Part shown: positions 44,167-45,922 of the stretch, in pieces
Position numbering within the stretch: the first letter of the stretch is position 1
Layout: each line of letters opens with the position of its first letter
From: an uncultured Thiohalocapsa sp.
GTDB lineage: Bacteria > Pseudomonadota > Gammaproteobacteria > Chromatiales > Chromatiaceae
Direction: 5' to 3'
DNA: 45,922 nt
Assembly: GCF_913062725.1 (NCBI RefSeq)
Contig: NZ_CAJXWY010000033.1
Location: forward strand, 1 to 45,922
The notes under the pieces: model-generated
What the model was told of the DNA's origin: nothing
The model's input: the letters and a program-made list of their open reading frames with translations, nothing else
The model's database searches: none
Made by a program: the position numbers and the translations under genes

Positions 44167-45851
44167 ACGGACCAGGGGCAGACATGGCCTGGCAGTTGCC
44201 GGTGCCCTGGCTCACGGTCCTCGCACCGCTGTGGCCCCTGGCCCTGCTCGCCGCGCTGGCGCTGCCGCCGCTGCGCGCACCGGCGCTGCGCCTGGCGCCC
44301 TGGGCGGCGCTGCCCGCCCTGCTGGTCGCCATCGCCGCACCGGCAGCGGTGCTGCCGCTGCCGGGGCTGCTGCTGGGCGGGTCACTGCTGCTCGATGCCA
44401 CCGGACGCTGGCTGCTGGCGGCGGTGGGCCTGCTGTGGCTGGCGGCGGGATGGCTTGCGGCGGACTGGCTGCACACGCCACCCCGGGCAACCGCGTTTCT
44501 GCTGGCGATGGCCGGTGCGCTCTGGCTGCCGCTGGCGGCGGATCTGCCGTCCTTCCTGGCCGCTTCGGTCCTCGCCGCCTACCCCCTCTACGGTCTCCTC
44601 GGCGGCGGGCGCGGGGGCGGCGGACTGCTGGTGTCGGTGGTGATTGCGGATCTGCTCATCCTGGAGGCGCTGCTGCTGCTGGCGAAGGGCGGCGCGGGAT
44701 TGGATTTCGGATCGCTGCGAACGGCGCTGGCCGCGGGCGACGACCACGTCATCGTGCTGGCATTGTTGTTGTTGGGCTGCGGCGCCAAGGCGGGCCTGAT
44801 GGGCCTGCACTATTGGCTGGCGCCGGCCGCCCAAGCGGCGTCGTCGCCGCAACTGGCGCCGATGGTGGCATTCACCCTGGCCGCCGGACTGCTGCCCCTG
44901 TGGCGCCTGCTGCCCATCACGAGCGTCCACTGGCCGAGCGCGGCGGCACTGCTGGCCTGGCTGACACTCGGCGGTTGCCTCTGGGCCGTGGTGGCCGGGC
45001 TGTTGCAGTCGGCGTCGCGAGCGTTGATCGCCTACCTGCTGTCGGCCTTGGCCGCGCTTTGGCTCGGCCTGATGGGGATGGGGATGGGGCTCGGCCTGGA
45101 CCCGTCCGCGGCGCCGGATGGCATCAGGGGCTTCCTGCCGGCGGCGTTCGCGCTGTCCGGTATCGGCGTTGCCGCCCTGCTGCTCGCCGACGGCGCTGCG
45201 GCTCGCCATGGGCGCCTGGTCGGCTGGGGACTTGCGCTGGCGTGCGCGCTGTTGATCGTCGGCGCCGTGCTGGGGGCCCTGCTGGTGAACGCCGCCGGCG
45301 GCGACGCCCCGGAGTTCCCGCTGCTCGGCTCGCTGGTCTGCGTGGGACTGCTGCTGGGCGCGTCGGTGGCCGCCGCCGGCGGGGCTCGGTCGCCGGAACG
45401 CGGCGGGGCGCACCGCGTCAGCGCAGCGCTCGTCGCCGTCGGCCTTGTACTGCTGGTGCTCGCGGTCGGGTCGCTGGCGGCCATGGCCGCCGCCGCCGAT
45501 GCATGGTCCCCGCATCGGCTCGGCGCGCCGGTGGCGGCCCTGCTGGGCGCGCTCGCGGCGGGGCCAGGCGCCGCGGCGCTCCTGGCGCGGCTGCCGCGCA
45601 TGCCGGCCGGCGACCTGGTGGTGGTGCTCGCCGCCTCGACGGCTCGGCTCGTCGCCGGCTGGGATCGGCTCGGGACCAGCGTCGCAGGCTGGCGCGAGGG
45701 GCTCGGCATGGCCGGCGAGCGGATGCGCCACCGCCTGACCCGGCTGCGCACCCTTGAGCAGGCCGAAGCGGGACTGCGGCGCTGGTCCACCGCGACGCTG
45801 TTGCTGCTGGTCACGGCAGCCGCCCTGGCACTGCTGGTGCGCTCGGGCTAG
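44163..45851 (+). CDS. Third, divergent complex I-like subunit lacking key residues
   Basis: 562 residues with some 14-16 hydrophobic segments, starting at ATG 44163 in the overlap ATGA. Only one core motif is clear: GCGAKAGLMGLHYWLAPAAQ (K209), the site of the first key Lys. The helix that should hold the conserved Glu reads DLPSFLAASVLAAYPLYGL (about 127-145) with no Glu, and the second Lys helix reads FTLAAGLLPLWRLL. The C-terminus ends with a basic amphipathic region (about 500-545) and one last helix. It is probably a structural or non-pumping paralogue. The TAG stop is part of the CTAG that borders the element at 45852. Confidence 0.72.
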   Translation: MNGPGADMAWQLPVPWLTVLAPLWPLALLAALALPPLRAPALRLAPWAALPALLVAIAAPAAVLPLPGLLLGGSLLLDATGRWLLAAVGLLWLAAGWLAADWLHTPPRATAFLLAMAGALWLPLAADLPSFLAASVLAAYPLYGLLGGGRGGGGLLVSVVIADLLILEALLLLAKGGAGLDFGSLRTALAAGDDHVIVLALLLLGCGAKAGLMGLHYWLAPAAQAASSPQLAPMVAFTLAAGLLPLWRLLPITSVHWPSAAALLAWLTLGGCLWAVVAGLLQSASRALIAYLLSALAALWLGLMGMGMGLGLDPSAAPDGIRGFLPAAFALSGIGVAALLLADGAAARHGRLVGWGLALACALLIVGAVLGALLVNAAGGDAPEFPLLGSLVCVGLLLGASVAAAGGARSPERGGAHRVSAALVAVGLVLLVLAVGSLAAMAAAADAWSPHRLGAPVAALLGALAAGPGAAALLARLPRMPAGDLVVVLAASTARLVAGWDRLGTSVAGWREGLGMAGERMRHRLTRLRTLEQAEAGLRRWSTATLLLLVTAAALALLVRSG

Positions 45852-45922
45852 GAGGCTGTCCGACTTATCGGGCCGCAGGCCGGGTACAATAGGTCCGGGT
45901 TCACGCAGACGCGAGTGTGCAG
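45852..45922 (+). mobile_element. Terminal part of an insertion element (right edge of window)
   Basis: GAGGCTGTCCGACTTA opens directly after CTAG (45848-45851) and matches the terminus at 98-113 (reverse strand) with a single mismatch. Beyond base 16 the two elements differ. The rest of the element is outside the window, and no coding part is visible. It inserted at the very end of the mrp operon without changing the last gene's stop codon. Confidence 0.5.

Noticed and set aside
40861..45814. Long minus-strand frames opposite the mrp genes, some over 300 codons
   Set aside because: Gln/Arg/His-rich antisense translations typical of GC-rich membrane-protein genes.

Overview
The window is a high-GC chromosomal segment from a gammaproteobacterium. 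The block kdsC-lptCAB-rpoN-hpf-ptsN-hprK-rapZ-EIIA-ptsH-ptsI-mgtE, with mlaFEDCB-murA-his running the other way, is typical of Chromatiales- or Xanthomonadales-like lineages. A DUF3782-type PD-(D/E)XK gene, an H-NS/HvrA-like protein, a periplasmic DsrE-like protein and a Mrp cluster lean towards purple-sulfur or sulfur-oxidising Chromatiales. That placement is inference; no rRNA or tRNA gene is visible.

Layout. (1) 1-2430 is an accessory edge: the end of an unidentified insertion element, a truncated nuclease-like gene joined to the 3' part of a dead IS91-family transposase, and a HepT/MntA toxin-antitoxin pair on the minus strand. (2) 2.8-9.7 kb is a zinc-handling island. It holds a small OB-fold-like secreted protein, a His-rich cytosolic protein, two small proteins of unknown function diverging from a 23-bp Zur-like palindrome, an outer-membrane barrel with two His-rich loops, the ABC importer znuA-znuC-znuB, and a periplasmic DsrE-like protein. 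(3) 9.8-18.4 kb has housekeeping singles: a PfkB sugar kinase, a Nudix hydrolase, an MBL-fold hydrolase, a 61-aa conserved-looking small protein, phoB-phoR, ibaG, an H-NS-like protein and mgtE. (4) 18.6-28.4 kb, all minus strand, is the regulatory PTS/sigma-54/LPS-export block. (5) 28.5-37.3 kb, plus strand, holds a DUF72-like small protein, mlaFEDCB, murA, hisG, hisD and hisC. (6) 37.4-38.3 kb is a DUF1295 membrane enzyme. (7) 38.6-45.85 kb is a nine-gene Mrp-type cation/proton antiporter operon with a split MrpA and three complex-I-like large subunits. The window ends at a second element whose first 16 bases match those of the left-hand element.

How the genes work together. The znu island covers zinc capture from the outer membrane inward and is probably under one Zur operator. 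In the PTS block, EI (PtsI), HPr, an EIIA-Man, EIIA-Ntr and HPr kinase are present but no EIIB/EIIC is seen, so the chain is probably regulatory. The mla genes (phospholipid trafficking), lptCAB and kdsC (LPS) and murA (peptidoglycan) all serve the cell envelope. The Mrp operon would couple proton entry to Na+ export. The least explained parts are the small unknown genes around the Zur-like palindrome and the third, degenerate antiporter-like subunit.
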